Positions 1-9,191 are shown, numbered from the stretch's first letter. The stretch is 64,000 nt of DNA from Microcystis aeruginosa FD4 (GCF_009792235.1 NZ_CP046973.1:1364001-1428000), one strand, 5' to 3'. The notes: generated from the letters alone by a model not told the origin. Program-made: numbers and translations.

Positions 1-845
1 ACGACGGTAATTATCTCCACCTGTGGACTTTAGATAGTAACTGGAATTGGCAATCTTCCACTGGATGGTGGGGATTAAACTCCCCAGAAGCTTTCACCCA
101 AGAAACCAATTTCCAACAAGATTTTAACGGTGATAATCAGATTGGTAATCCCTACACCCCAATCGAAGCTTTCGGTAACACCAAATTAGTCAAAGACACC
201 ACCAACAAACTTTACGCTCAAATTGGCAATAATCATCCAATCGCCATCAAAAATGGGGGGACTCAGATTACCACAAATATCTATTCAGGTTGGCAAACTT
301 TAGCCGCTGAAACCGTCAATGGAGTCAATCAAGTTTTATGGAAATATAACGACGGTAATTATCTCCACCTGTGGACTTTAGATAGTAACTGGAATTGGCA
401 ATCTTCCACTGGATGGTGGGGATTAAACTCCCCAGAAGCTTTCACCCAAGAAACCAATTTCCAACAAGATTTTAACGGTGATAATCAGATTGGTAATCCC
501 TACACCCCAATCGAAGCTTTCGGTAACACCAAATTAGTCAAAGACACCACCAACAAACTTTACGCTCAAATTGGCAATAACAATCCCATTGCCATCAAAA
601 ATGGGGGGACTCAGATTACCACAAATATCTATTCAGGTTGGCAAACCTTAGCAGCAGAAACCGTCAACGGAGTCAATCAAGTCCTCTGGAAATATAACGA
701 CGGTAATTATCTCCACCTGTGGACTTTAGATAGTAACTGGAATTGGCAATCTTCAACCGGATGGTGGGAATTAAACTCCCTGGAAGCATTCACCCAAGAA
801 ACCAACTTCCAACAAGATTTCAATGGTGATAATCAGATTGGTAAT
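1..845 (+). repeat. 348 bp tandem coding repeat, about 2.4 copies
   Basis: The string acgacggtaattatctccac recurs at 1, 349 and 697, an exact period of 348 bp (116 codons). Copies differ at only a few positions, mostly synonymous (for example gccgctgaaacc versus gcagcagaaacc). The near identity at DNA level points to recent duplication or gene conversion. The repeat runs off the left edge. Confidence 0.95.
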
Positions 846-1418
846 CTCTCCCTAGGTATTCTAGCGGTTTCTGCTAACGTCTCAGAACCCATTATCGGGT
901 CATCAAACGATGATATTATCACCGGTACTGCGGACAATGATACCCTAATCGGTGGCGCTGGCAACGATACCCTCAATGGTGCTGCTGGAATCGATACTTT
1001 AACCGGTGGGGTGGGGACAGACATCTTCATCTTCCAATTTGGTCAGTCCACCTCGGCAGCCCTAGACCGAGTTACGGATTTTGCTATTGGTACTGATAAA
1101 ATTGACCTGCTTAGTCAAGCTGGTGCGGCAATTAATGCTCCTGTCGCTTTTACCCGGGCGGCAAATAGCACTGTAACCAACATTAACACCATTGTTACTA
1201 ACGTCTTCACCGATGCTAATGGGGCAACAGCCGGAAATCAAGCTCTCGGAATTAACAGTGCTGTTTTAGTGCGGGACAATACTGCTTCTACTTACCTAAT
1301 TATCAACGACGGTACGGCGGGTTTCCAAAGTGCTAATGATTTGGTGATTAATCTCACCGGGTTAACGGGTACTTTACCGGCGCTCGGTGCTATTGCGGTC
1401 AATAGTTTCTTTGTCTAA
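3..1418 (+). CDS. Partial Trp-rich repeat / RTX calcium-binding protein (C-terminal part)
   Basis: The frame is open from the left edge to a TAA at 1416-1418, so the start lies outside the window. The first ~280 residues are tandem 116-residue units rich in Trp, Asn and Gly, with motifs such as LHLWTLDSNWNW and SGWQTLAAETVNG. They resemble the Trp-rich C-terminal domain family first named from Synechocystis (W_rich_C). From about 900 the frame gives hemolysin-type nonapeptides (GSSNDDIITG, NDTLIGGAGNDTLNGAAG, DTLTGGVGTDIF), which are calcium-binding RTX repeats. A ~130-residue tail (FGQSTSAALDRVTDF) typical of the C-terminal end of cyanobacterial RTX proteins follows. This architecture suggests a large secreted or surface protein exported by a type I system; no exporter is visible here. 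The third 116-residue unit is cut short and joined directly to the RTX block. Confidence 0.85.
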   Translation, partial: DGNYLHLWTLDSNWNWQSSTGWWGLNSPEAFTQETNFQQDFNGDNQIGNPYTPIEAFGNTKLVKDTTNKLYAQIGNNHPIAIKNGGTQITTNIYSGWQTLAAETVNGVNQVLWKYNDGNYLHLWTLDSNWNWQSSTGWWGLNSPEAFTQETNFQQDFNGDNQIGNPYTPIEAFGNTKLVKDTTNKLYAQIGNNNPIAIKNGGTQITTNIYSGWQTLAAETVNGVNQVLWKYNDGNYLHLWTLDSNWNWQSSTGWWELNSLEAFTQETNFQQDFNGDNQIGNLSLGILAVSANVSEPIIGSSNDDIITGTADNDTLIGGAGNDTLNGAAGIDTLTGGVGTDIFIFQFGQSTSAALDRVTDFAIGTDKIDLLSQAGAAINAPVAFTRAANSTVTNINTIVTNVFTDANGATAGNQALGINSAVLVRDNTASTYLIINDGTAGFQSANDLVINLTGLTGTLPALGAIAVNSFFV

Positions 1419-1585
1419 ATTGATGGGGGGATTAATTCTCCCCTTTTAATTGTCTTTGATGATGAAAGTGAGGTAATCGTGCAATGGATACCCGATTAAA
1501 ATATCAAGGTATTATTAAGACTGTTCTCCAGAATCATGCTAACTATCGTGCTACTTTACCTGATGGCTACACTTCTCAGGTTATA

Positions 1586-2535
1586 TAGTTATTTCAAATA
1601 AGAACGAGACACTAGGCGACACAATAAGTACGAATAATTTCATCAAGGGGTGTCCCCACAGGAGCATACATTCTGGCTCTCTTTAATGCACTAAAATCAT
1701 GTTCGATATCATTTAAATCAGGAGAGTATTTTGGCAAAAACACTACCTGATGACCTGCTTCCTCTACCAGTTGTCTAATCACTGTCTTCCGATGAATTGG
1801 TGCATTATCCATAATTAATACTGATGTTATGGCTAGAGAGGGCAATAAATATAAAGATAACCACCCTTCAAAACCTTCGGCATTCAGGCTTCTTGTAAAT
1901 ACCATCGGGGCAATAAAGTCTTTTTTTCCCTTTCTTCTCCCGGCCACAAGGTTCTCTCTTTTTCCTCGTTTTCCTTGTCTATCTCCCAAGACTTTCTTAC
2001 CTTTTTTTGACCAGGCATAAAGGCAGGCTTGAAATTCTTCAAACCCTGACTCATCAATGAATACAAGGCTTTCACTTCCATATGTTTTAATCAATTCTCT
2101 CAGCACTCTGTAGTATTTCATTCTTTCTTCTCGGTTTCTTTCTCTATAACGAAGTTCCTTCTTTTTTCTGGTAATTTTCATTTTTTTTAAGGCATAGCAA
2201 ATGGCACTTGGTCTCACTCCAAACTTCTCGGCTCTGTCTCTTAATCTTGCCTCGGGATTTTCTTGGACATCTTTTGACAGTGCTTTCCAGTCCAGCTTTC
2301 TCTGACGGTGTTTTACCTTTGTTGCTTCCAGTTTTTCCCTACCTAGCCATCTATATATCGTCGCTCTTCCTATATTAAATAGAGCGGCGGCTTTGGTTAT
2401 GCTTCCCCCATTCTCTACATAATCGATTACTTTTTTTCTCAAGTCTAGGCTATAAGACATTTTTCTATATGGGTTGCTCGTTTCTCTTTATTTTACCTTA
2501 TTTTTCCCTCGTCTCACACTTATTTGAAATGACTA
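1586..2535 (-). mobile_element. Complete IS630-family element, TA target duplication
   Basis: 28 bp imperfect terminal inverted repeats lie at 1583-1610 and 2511-2538 (left atatagttatttcaaataag, right complement atatagtcatttcaaataag). TA dinucleotides flank both ends, as expected for IS630/Tc1-type insertion. The target was a TA within the xisI codons for Val-Ile-Phe. The element is about 950 bp with a single transposase gene on the minus strand. Confidence 0.9.
1612..2460 (-). CDS. IS630-family transposase
   Basis: 282 aa, apparently full length. The N-terminal winged helix-turn-helix (about residues 1-60, MSYSLDLRKKVIDYVENGGS, then KAAALFNIGRATIYRWL) binds the ends. The DDE catalytic core follows: FIDESGFEE near residue 135, LIMDNAPIHR near 215, and FLPKYSPDLNDIEHDFSALK near 240. 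The aspartate-aspartate-glutamate triad is therefore present and no frameshift is seen. It would cut and paste the 950 bp element that disrupts xisI, and its terminal repeats are intact, so the element could be active. Confidence 0.95.
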   Translation of the reverse strand: MSYSLDLRKKVIDYVENGGSITKAAALFNIGRATIYRWLGREKLEATKVKHRQRKLDWKALSKDVQENPEARLRDRAEKFGVRPSAICYALKKMKITRKKKELRYRERNREERMKYYRVLRELIKTYGSESLVFIDESGFEEFQACLYAWSKKGKKVLGDRQGKRGKRENLVAGRRKGKKDFIAPMVFTRSLNAEGFEGWLSLYLLPSLAITSVLIMDNAPIHRKTVIRQLVEEAGHQVVFLPKYSPDLNDIEHDFSALKRARMYAPVGTPLDEIIRTYCVA

Positions 2536-2899
2536 TATTTGATGATGAACGAGGACATTATCTAGTTTTAGATTTCGGTTGGAGTGGTAATAAGTATCTC
2601 CATGCAACACCAATTCACCTTAGCTTGGTTGTCGATAAAGTCTGGATTCAATGTGATGAAACGGAGGAAGGTATAGCTACTGATTTGATGGAGGCAGGTA
2701 TTCCCAAAGAAGATATAGTACTCGGCTTTCGTTATCCTAAAGTACGCAAATATACAGGATTTGCTGTAGCTTAGTCACCAGAAATGTTGAATCTGTACAT
2801 AAAACTTTATGCACAAGCTGAAATTGCAAAAGTGTTTTAGACAAACTCAATTATAAACAAAGTAATGCAATGGAGAATTTAATTTAAATTGTCGTACTT

Positions 2900-3866
2900 T
2901 TAGCCCTGAAATATATGATAGCGATGATAGTTTAAAAAATCCCAATCCGGTGAGAAGCGAGCGGGAACATTTAAAGTTTTACCGCGATAGTTGATAAAAT
3001 TTAGTTCTAACGTCTCAATACCTTGATCCTGAGCCTTTTTTATTTTAATCCATCTATTTGAAAAAATCTCTAACAAAGTCCAATAATTCTGATAGAGGAC
3101 TAATAAAATCTTGCAATTCTTTATTAATGTTTTTTGCCAAAAATGCTTTATCAAAAAATTTTAACATTCCTCGTTGTTGAGGATTGTTAATTTCGTTGTA
3201 AAAATTAACTGTAACAAAACAGATAAGAGGAATTTCTGGAACATTATAGTTAATGCCGTATTTTTCCTTAATTTTAGAGCCATGGTCATTAGCTATTTCT
3301 AGCAAAAGTTTCCATTTATAGGTTTGTGCCGCTCTTTCTCGCAAAGAAGTTTTTAACGATAAAATTATACATTTAGGATAGGGTATTTCTTGATTATTAC
3401 CATCACTTATCTTTGCAGAATTATTATAAGAATAAATAATCAAATCACAATCTGGTTTTTGTTGTTCTCCATCACCCAATTTAATAGTCGATATATTTTC
3501 AAATCCTCGAACAGCAGATTTTTTATTAGTTATATAAATATGTTGATCAATATTCTTGATTTCCTTATTTTTGAGAAAAATATAGATAACCGCATAGGGA
3601 AATATGTTTCCTACCACAGCTTTGGCAGTTTGTTTTTCATCTTTAATCAATCCCTGAAGCTTTCTTTGTTTAATAATTGTTTCTACTTCCTCTTGCGAAC
3701 CTTGAATAACTTCATAGAGATAATTGAAAGCATTTTGATATATCTCCACATCTTGAATTTCTAAAATAGCATCTATTTTCGAGATGACAGGTTGCATATA
3801 ATAAGCATTCTTAATTGTCTCGATCAATTTATTTTCCTGAGAATTAAAACTATAGATATCACTCAT
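2900..3866 (-). pseudogene. Type II restriction endonuclease (CCGG/CCNGG-type), frameshifted
   Basis: The main frame (3866 to 3054) encodes 270 aa. It shows a PD...K nuclease core: KPDCDLIIYSY near residue 138, then CIILSLKTSLRERAAQTYKW near 167-186. The K-x3-RER arrangement is like the CCGG-core family (Ecl18kI and relatives) as I recall it. The frame stops after LLDFVRDFFK. Removing one T from a T6 run near 3055-3062 continues the protein as SNRWIKIKKAQDQGIETLEL to a stop at 2900, giving exactly 321 aa. This looks like a one-base expansion, or a sequencing error. It lies 12 bp downstream of the methyltransferase in the same orientation, forming a restriction-modification pair. Restriction endonuclease is firm; the exact family and site are inference. 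Confidence 0.8.
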
Positions 3867-3878
3867 AAATCTTTAGGA

Positions 3879-4895
3879 CTAAAAAACTAGGGCAAGTTCT
3901 AATTGTTTGATAATTGGATTTTTGCGGGATGAATCAAGGGAATTTTTCTGATCTAAAATAGGATTATTCAGACTTAGCAATATCTCCCTTCCTATTGCCT
4001 CCACCACAGGGGGTACAACCGCATTACCAAACTGTTTATAAGCTTGATTATCAGAGACAGGAATAATGAATTTTTCAGGAAATCCCATCAATCTTGCACA
4101 TTCTCTTGGTGTTAAACGACGGGGATTTTTTCCCTGTTGAGGTATCAAAATTTCGGAACCATCTTTATAATATCTAGCACTCAAAGTTCTGGCAATCCCC
4201 TCTAAGTTAACTAATCCATAACCGAAACCATTCCCTTTTTCTTTATGTTTATCAGCATACTTCTGTAAGTAATCCCAGAGATGATCTGTTAAAGTATATT
4301 TACTATTAACTTCCCCTTCAAGAATATCTTTAATTTTAGGATGAATATCTGGTATTTCTGGAAACATAAATCGGCTAGGTTTCTCAAACCCAACAATAAA
4401 AATTCTTTTTCTGTTCTGGGGAACAAGAGAACGAGCATCTATTACCTGATAATAAATATGATAATTTAAATCCTCTGCTAGGGTATTTTTAATCACTTCA
4501 AATGTTTTACCCTTGTCATGACTCTGTAAATTTTTGACATTTTCCAAAATAAATGCTTTCGGTCTTTTTTCTCGAATAATTCTGACAACCTCGAAAAAAA
4601 GTGTTCCTTGAGTGGGATGATCAAACCCATGACGAGTACCTAACGCATTGTGTTTAGTTACTCCAGCTATGCTAAAAGGCTGACAGGGAAACCCAGCCGT
4701 CAATATATCATGATCTGGTATTGTTAAAGCGGGAATTAAAGTAATATCTCCGTCGGGACTATCGTTAAAATTAGCTTCGTAGGTTTTTCGAGAAAATTTA
4801 TTCCACTCCGATGAAAAAACACACTGACAACCCAGATTTTCAAAAGCTATTCTAAAGCCCCCAATGCCAGCAAATAAATCAATAAATTTGACCAT
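3879..4895 (-). CDS. DNA (cytosine-5) methyltransferase, Dcm-like
   Basis: 338 aa with all main m5C methyltransferase motifs in order: I (DLFAGIGGFRIAF, residues 6-18), IV with the catalytic cysteine (AGFPCQPFSIAG), VI (FILENVKNL), VIII (QNRKRIFIVGF), IX (LTPRECARLMGFP) and X (YKQFGNAVVPPVV). The target recognition segment TLSARYYKDGSEILIPQ resembles that of Dcm and SsoII-type enzymes, so a CCWGG or CCNGG site is plausible. It is first in a minus-strand operon with the frameshifted endonuclease and looks intact, so the DNA would be methylated even if restriction is lost. The recognition site is inferred from motif likeness only. Confidence 0.93.
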   Translation of the reverse strand: MVKFIDLFAGIGGFRIAFENLGCQCVFSSEWNKFSRKTYEANFNDSPDGDITLIPALTIPDHDILTAGFPCQPFSIAGVTKHNALGTRHGFDHPTQGTLFFEVVRIIREKRPKAFILENVKNLQSHDKGKTFEVIKNTLAEDLNYHIYYQVIDARSLVPQNRKRIFIVGFEKPSRFMFPEIPDIHPKIKDILEGEVNSKYTLTDHLWDYLQKYADKHKEKGNGFGYGLVNLEGIARTLSARYYKDGSEILIPQQGKNPRRLTPRECARLMGFPEKFIIPVSDNQAYKQFGNAVVPPVVEAIGREILLSLNNPILDQKNSLDSSRKNPIIKQLELALVF

Positions 4896-5056
4896 TTTAC
4901 CTTAATATTTTCCTAGAAATGATCTTCCCTGATTATAACCAACAAGATAGCTAAAGTACAAGTGAATTAACCACCTTAATCCTGTTTTAATTGTTAAGAG
5001 AGATACGACTGATTTTCCTCGTAGATCAAAAGAATTCAGTCGCACCTTTTTGACAT

Positions 5057-6142
5057 TCAAATCAAATCGGGAAAAACTTCGCGCACAGCAGGATGAATTA
5101 ACCGATGATTGGCGACATTTAACCCCTTAGCGAGGGAAACATCTTGCTCCAAGGCTTTTACCCCATGGTCGGCTAATTTAATAACGTAGGGTAGGGTACT
5201 ATTATTTAAAGCTTGAGTTGCCGTCCAGGGTACTGCCCCAGGCATATTAGGCACTCCATAATGTACTACTCCCGACTCCAGGTAAGTCGGTTGACTGTGG
5301 GAAGTGGCCCGCAGGGTTTCCACGCAGCCGCCTTGGTCCACTGCCACATCGACAATTACGGAACCAGGGCGCATTTTGGCGACTAACGAGCGAGAAACCA
5401 GAGTCGGCGCTCGTTTTCCTAAGACTAGCACTGCCCCAATCAATAAATCGGCCCTAGGAACCACATCTTCTACTTGTGCTAGGCTACTATAAAGCAATTC
5501 CACCCGGGAACCGAATAAAGTTTCTAAATAGGCCAAGCGCTCGACGTTAATATCTAAAATAGTTACTTTTGCCCCCATACCGACGGCAATTCTGGCCGCT
5601 TCCGTACCCACCACACCCCCACCAAGGATAACCACTTGTCCAGGACTCACCCCGGGGAAACCCCCCAGTAAAACTCCCCTACCTCCCTGTTGTTTTTCCA
5701 GATAGCGGGCCCCAAATTGTACCGAAAGACGACCAGCAATAACACTCATGGGAGTTAAGAGAGGCAAGCGACCATCGGCAAGCTCGACAGTTTCGTAGGC
5801 GATCGCAGTTGTTCCCGACTCAATTAATGCTTCCGTTAAAGAGCGCTCGGCCGCTAGGTGTAAATAGGTGAATAGGAGAGCTTCCTTATTTAAAAAGCCG
5901 TATTCTGCCTTAAGCGGCTCTTTTACCTTGACAACTAGCGGTTTATCCCAAACTTGCGCTGCTTTTTCCACAATTTTGGCCCCGGCTTTTTGGTAATCCT
6001 CATCGCTGAATCCGGCACCCAATCCGGCGGCCGTTTCCACAAATACCCTGTGACCGCGATCATTGAGTACACGCAAACTACTGGGACTCAAACCGACGCG
6101 AAACTCTTGATCTTTAATCTCTTTGGGAACACCTATTTCCAT
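5057..6142 (-). CDS. ald: Alanine dehydrogenase
   Basis: 361 aa, the usual length. It interconverts L-alanine and pyruvate plus ammonia with NAD. The N-terminal motif MEIGVPKEIKDQEFRVGLSP is typical. The Rossmann nucleotide site is VVILGGGVVGTEAARIAVGMG (split around residue 170), and the C-terminal MPGAVPWTATQALNNSTLPY is conserved. The homologous transhydrogenase PntA is at 12467, but the two are clearly distinct. It is transcribed alone on the minus strand, with a MITE about 30 bp upstream of its start (6171-6337) that may affect its promoter. Confidence 0.96.
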   Translation of the reverse strand: MEIGVPKEIKDQEFRVGLSPSSLRVLNDRGHRVFVETAAGLGAGFSDEDYQKAGAKIVEKAAQVWDKPLVVKVKEPLKAEYGFLNKEALLFTYLHLAAERSLTEALIESGTTAIAYETVELADGRLPLLTPMSVIAGRLSVQFGARYLEKQQGGRGVLLGGFPGVSPGQVVILGGGVVGTEAARIAVGMGAKVTILDINVERLAYLETLFGSRVELLYSSLAQVEDVVPRADLLIGAVLVLGKRAPTLVSRSLVAKMRPGSVIVDVAVDQGGCVETLRATSHSQPTYLESGVVHYGVPNMPGAVPWTATQALNNSTLPYVIKLADHGVKALEQDVSLAKGLNVANHRLIHPAVREVFPDLI

Positions 6143-6170
6143 GGTTTGCTTCTGGGGGACTATTTCTCAC

Positions 6171-6337
6171 TAGGGTATGCTGAAAAAGTTTTTCGGTGGG
6201 GGTAGGGTGTGGGGTGTGGGGTGTGGGGTGTAGGGTTTTAGCCATTTTCAGGGGAAAAGTCCCTGAATTTTCCCCCGGATCACTCCAAGGGCTAGTACTT
6301 ATCGAACAATGTTTTTAGATTTATTCAGCCAACCCTA
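6171..6337 (+). mobile_element. MITE family 1, copy A (167 bp)
   Basis: It begins tagggtatgctgaaaaagtt and ends ttattcagccaacccta; the end is the reverse complement of the start with few mismatches. The interior holds a GGGTGTG heptad run and the block common to this family (ccctgaattttccccc). It sits between ald and the DUF3181 gene, just upstream of the ald start. Other copies are at 15551, 17937, 27779 (inverted) and 37134. Confidence 0.85.
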
Positions 6338-6372
6338 TAGTTGCGAGTTATCAGGCATACTATTTGGGAATT

Positions 6373-6675
6373 TTAGCGACTTTTTTGGTATTCTTCGAGC
6401 AAATCGATTAAATCTATCTGACATTTGCTGGGTAACAAATCCGCTAGAGAAACTTGCAGATGACCACCTCCGAGGGTGACTTTTATCTCCCGCAGGATAG
6501 ACATGACTGCATTCTCGCTTAAACTGTCGTTTTCGAGCAAAGGGAAGACTTTTTCGGCAACGACGCTGTGTAAATGTGCTTCCCGGAGATACAGATGCCA
6601 TTTAGCCACGTCAATGTAGATATTGTCGCCGATTTGGGCCGCCAGATTTTCGATGTCCTGAGTTGTGTTAGCCAT
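6373..6675 (-). CDS. DUF3181 family protein
   Basis: 100 aa, a small acidic protein found across cyanobacteria (recognised as DUF3181). It contains NLAAQIGDNIYIDVAKWHLY near the start and LREIKVTLGGGHLQVSLADL in the second half. It is soluble with no membrane segment, and its function is unknown. Its start codon overlaps the end of the upstream 2TM gene by 8 bp, so the two are probably translationally coupled. Confidence 0.8.
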   Translation of the reverse strand: MANTTQDIENLAAQIGDNIYIDVAKWHLYLREAHLHSVVAEKVFPLLENDSLSENAVMSILREIKVTLGGGHLQVSLADLLPSKCQIDLIDLLEEYQKSR

Positions 6676-6922
6676 GGGATGTTACCGAGTAGTTAGCGAT
6701 CGCCGCTAGATAAATCAAATGTCCCACCAATAGGATAGCCCAAATTCCCGTGAACAGATTCAACCAAGTCCAATCGGAAAATTTAATGATATGAAAAAAC
6801 CACAACCCTGAATTAATCGCTAAAAAACCCGCCACATGAACAGCGAAATTCATGCGATCATCTAAACGTCGGAAAGCGGGATCGTTTTTGCGATCGGGTT
6901 GACGTGGCCAACGAGGAGGCAT
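6668..6922 (-). CDS. 2TM domain-containing small membrane protein
   Basis: 84 aa. A basic N-terminus (MPPRWPRQPDRKNDPAFRRL) is followed by two hydrophobic segments, residues ~25-45 (FAVHVAGFLAINSGLWFFHI) and ~52-75 (LNLFTGIWAILLVGHLIYLA). The pattern of a charged head plus two short membrane helices fits the 2TM domain family. It is first of a two-gene minus-strand unit with the DUF3181 gene, overlapping it by 8 bp. Function unknown. Confidence 0.75.
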   Translation of the reverse strand: MPPRWPRQPDRKNDPAFRRLDDRMNFAVHVAGFLAINSGLWFFHIIKFSDWTWLNLFTGIWAILLVGHLIYLAAIANYSVTSHG

Positions 6923-6998
6923 AAGCAGTTATTAGTTATCAACTATCAGTTATCAGTGTACCGGTTTTTTAGCTATCAGCTGATCGCTTTGACTGAAG

Positions 6999-8867
6999 CT
7001 ATCTACTCGTAGCGATTTCCACTTCGGGTAAAATTTCTAAAGATAAACGGGTTCTGACAGTGCCAGAAAGACGTTTAAGCAGTTGTGGGCGTAAATCGCG
7101 CAGAATATAGATTAATTCGTCTCCGGTGCGCCATTCTTCCCTTTCTGTGACTACCTGTAGGGAATTATCGCGACGCAATAGTAGGGGGAGCAGTTCGCCA
7201 TTTTCGATTAATTTAGTCAATCTGGTTTGTTGTTCGCTCAAATCATTGCCTTTAAAGATAGTTTTACCCAATTTAATCTGATTATCGTCTAAATACTGAT
7301 TCCATTCCTTGACCGAAAAACTAGGCAGAAAAACCTGATTAACCTTATTTTTATCTGGGTTGGGGGTTCCCGCAAAGGCAGCCAACACCCGGGGAGGATG
7401 AAATTCCTCCCTAGCTCTTTGGGCTAAAACCAGATTAACCTCGCTATTATTAGTCAAAACCAGAAAAGTCCCCATGGATTCGATGCCGGCTTCTTGCAGT
7501 ATTTTTGTATCAAGTGCGCTACTCTGCAGCACCGTCAAACCCTCTTCTTTTGCTTGCTGACAGGCTGCGGCATCCGTATCGATTAAAACCACGGTTTCCC
7601 CTTGTTCTTGGAATAAAGAACCGATTAAGCGACCTAGGGGATTACAACCGACGATTACTGCCCCTGTTGCCGCAGAAGAAGTGATTTTTAGTCCTTTTGC
7701 CACCCAACGCGCCGTTAATCCCTGAATAAAAACCGTCATTAAAATTGTTAAAAAGACTAAAGCTTTGATCGCTTCACCGCCATTAATACCGGCACGAGTC
7801 AGTAAAATGGCAAATAAAGAAGCTACAGAAGCGGAAACGATTCCCCTAGGGGCAACCCAAGCGATAAATAACTTATGTCGCCAATTTAGGTCACTTTTTA
7901 GGGTACACAGAGCCACACTCAGGGGACGCACCACCAGCATCAAGACTAACACCGTCAGGACACTACCCCAACCCAAAGCGATCACACTGGCGATCGAAAG
8001 ATCCGCCGCTAGTAAAATAAACAGTACCGACACGCAAAGAGTCGTTAATTGACCCTTAAAACGCCTTAATAACCGCTCATCGGGAACTGCCGCCGCTTTT
8101 AGCACAATTCCCGCCATTACCACCGCCATTAACCCCGATTCACTGCGACTAAATTGTGATAAACCAAATAATCCCCAGACTCCCGCTAAAACCACGAGAT
8201 TCTTTAACTCAAAAGTCAGAAAATTGCAAGTTTTTATAATAAAACTTAACAATCCGCCTCCAGCAATGCCGATCGCCGCCCCGATACCTAAACGCAGGGT
8301 TAAACCGGTGATAATTTCCATGGGGCGGGAATGACTATCAATAATCGTATTTAGCACCACTACGGCTAAAATTGCGCCCACAGGGTCGATTAATACCCCT
8401 TCCCCTTCCAAAAGCGTCGCCACCCGTCGATCTACGGCTACTTGCTTCAGCAAAGGCCCGATCACCGTCGGACCAGTTACCACCACTAAAGAAGCGTAAA
8501 GAAATGCGATCGGCCAGGGAAATTCCCCCAACCAGTGGGCTGCCATACCGCCACCCATAAGAGTGATGGAAGTACCGAGGGTGACAAGATTGCGTAAACT
8601 GCCAGAAACTCGCCCTAATTCCCGTCCGCTTAAGCTTAAACCGCCTTCAAATAGGATAATCGCCACGGAGAGGGCAACAAGGACTTCTAAGCCAATTCCC
8701 AGACTTTGGGGCTGTAAAATTTCCCAACCATCGGACCCTAAAGCAATCCCAAAAATGAGCAGGAAGACAATACTGGGAACTTTCAGGTATTCAGCGATGA
8801 CTTGGGCTGTAATCCCCGCCACCACAGTGATGACAATTTGCAGGGTAAGGGCGAAAGATGGATCCAT
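6999..8867 (-). CDS. CPA1-type Na+/H+ (cation:proton) antiporter with nucleotide-binding-like C-terminus
   Basis: 622 aa from ATG 8867 (MDPSFALTLQIVITVVAGIT). An in-frame ATG at 8921 exists but lies inside the upstream gene, so I prefer 8867. About twelve membrane segments fill residues 10-400, with typical motifs such as LFEGGLSLSGRELG, VTGPTVIGPLLKQV, EGEGVLIDPVGAILA (the ion-site aspartate region) and WVAPRGIVSASVASLFA. The C-terminal ~200 residues form a TrkA-N-like Rossmann domain (AVIVGCNPLGRLIGSLFQEQ), whose glycine motif is degenerate. It would exchange Na+ or K+ for protons at the membrane. It is co-directional with a small gene 13 bp upstream. Confidence 0.9.
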   Translation of the reverse strand: MDPSFALTLQIVITVVAGITAQVIAEYLKVPSIVFLLIFGIALGSDGWEILQPQSLGIGLEVLVALSVAIILFEGGLSLSGRELGRVSGSLRNLVTLGTSITLMGGGMAAHWLGEFPWPIAFLYASLVVVTGPTVIGPLLKQVAVDRRVATLLEGEGVLIDPVGAILAVVVLNTIIDSHSRPMEIITGLTLRLGIGAAIGIAGGGLLSFIIKTCNFLTFELKNLVVLAGVWGLFGLSQFSRSESGLMAVVMAGIVLKAAAVPDERLLRRFKGQLTTLCVSVLFILLAADLSIASVIALGWGSVLTVLVLMLVVRPLSVALCTLKSDLNWRHKLFIAWVAPRGIVSASVASLFAILLTRAGINGGEAIKALVFLTILMTVFIQGLTARWVAKGLKITSSAATGAVIVGCNPLGRLIGSLFQEQGETVVLIDTDAAACQQAKEEGLTVLQSSALDTKILQEAGIESMGTFLVLTNNSEVNLVLAQRAREEFHPPRVLAAFAGTPNPDKNKVNQVFLPSFSVKEWNQYLDDNQIKLGKTIFKGNDLSEQQTRLTKLIENGELLPLLLRRDNSLQVVTEREEWRTGDELIYILRDLRPQLLKRLSGTVRTRLSLEILPEVEIATSR

Positions 8868-8880
8868 GTTTAGCGATCGG

Positions 8881-9114
8881 TTATCGGCTATCGGTAGTCG
8901 AGGCGGGTTTATGATCATCACCCTGCCTTAGTTGTTCCATTCCTAGCTCGATGTCACGTTTTAATACCTCCCGTTGGCGTTGAATTTCCTCAGAGGCTAG
9001 TGCTGGATGCTGGATTTTTTGTAGCAGAAACTGTTGTTCTTCGTCAGTTAAGGAAAGGATAATTTGAGCAAGGGAATCAATTAGTTTAGTATTGATTGCA
9101 GCAGCTTGACTCAT
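8881..9114 (-). CDS. Small hypothetical protein upstream of antiporter
   Basis: 77 aa, starting MSQAAAINTKLIDSLAQIIL, then DEEQQFLLQKIQHPALASEE and a charged C-terminus. It is mostly helical with no membrane segment. The composition resembles small cyanobacterial antitoxin-like proteins, but no toxin gene adjoins it. It ends 13 bp before the antiporter start and is probably co-transcribed with it. No function can be assigned. Confidence 0.6.
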   Translation of the reverse strand: MSQAAAINTKLIDSLAQIILSLTDEEQQFLLQKIQHPALASEEIQRQREVLKRDIELGMEQLRQGDDHKPASTTDSR

Positions 9115-9191
9115 ATAGCGTTTACATTTTTTAATAGTCTATTTTTGAATTGGCGATTTATGAGCGGTTGTTTCGACTCTGGCGACTCAAG

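Larger units (their letters stand above)
1484..2774 (+). pseudogene. xisI: xisI-type gene interrupted by IS630 insertion
   Basis: Codons from ATG 1484 read MDTRLKYQGIIKTVLQNHAN and onward to GYTSQVI, then run into the IS630 end and a TAG. After the IS the same protein resumes as FDDERGHYLVLDFGWSG, continues through HLSLVVDKVWIQCDETEEGI and EAGIPKEDIVLGF, and stops at 2772-2774. Joining 1484-1585 to 2538-2774 gives 339 nt, an uninterrupted 112-aa XisI-like protein. XisI was named as a factor controlling excision of the Anabaena fdxN element; orphan xisH/xisI genes are common in cyanobacteria and may be toxin-antitoxin-like. No xisH partner is next to it. The rejoined frame is seen directly; the family call is by recognition. 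Confidence 0.88.

Noticed and set aside
1..845. CRISPR-like or minisatellite array
   Set aside because: The repeats are 348 bp, in frame and code for a Trp-rich protein domain, with no spacers.
2900..3154. Separate 84-aa protein starting MIKHFWQK
   Set aside because: Its first third is an out-of-frame reading of the endonuclease. Only the part below about 3055 is real, as the endonuclease C-terminus.
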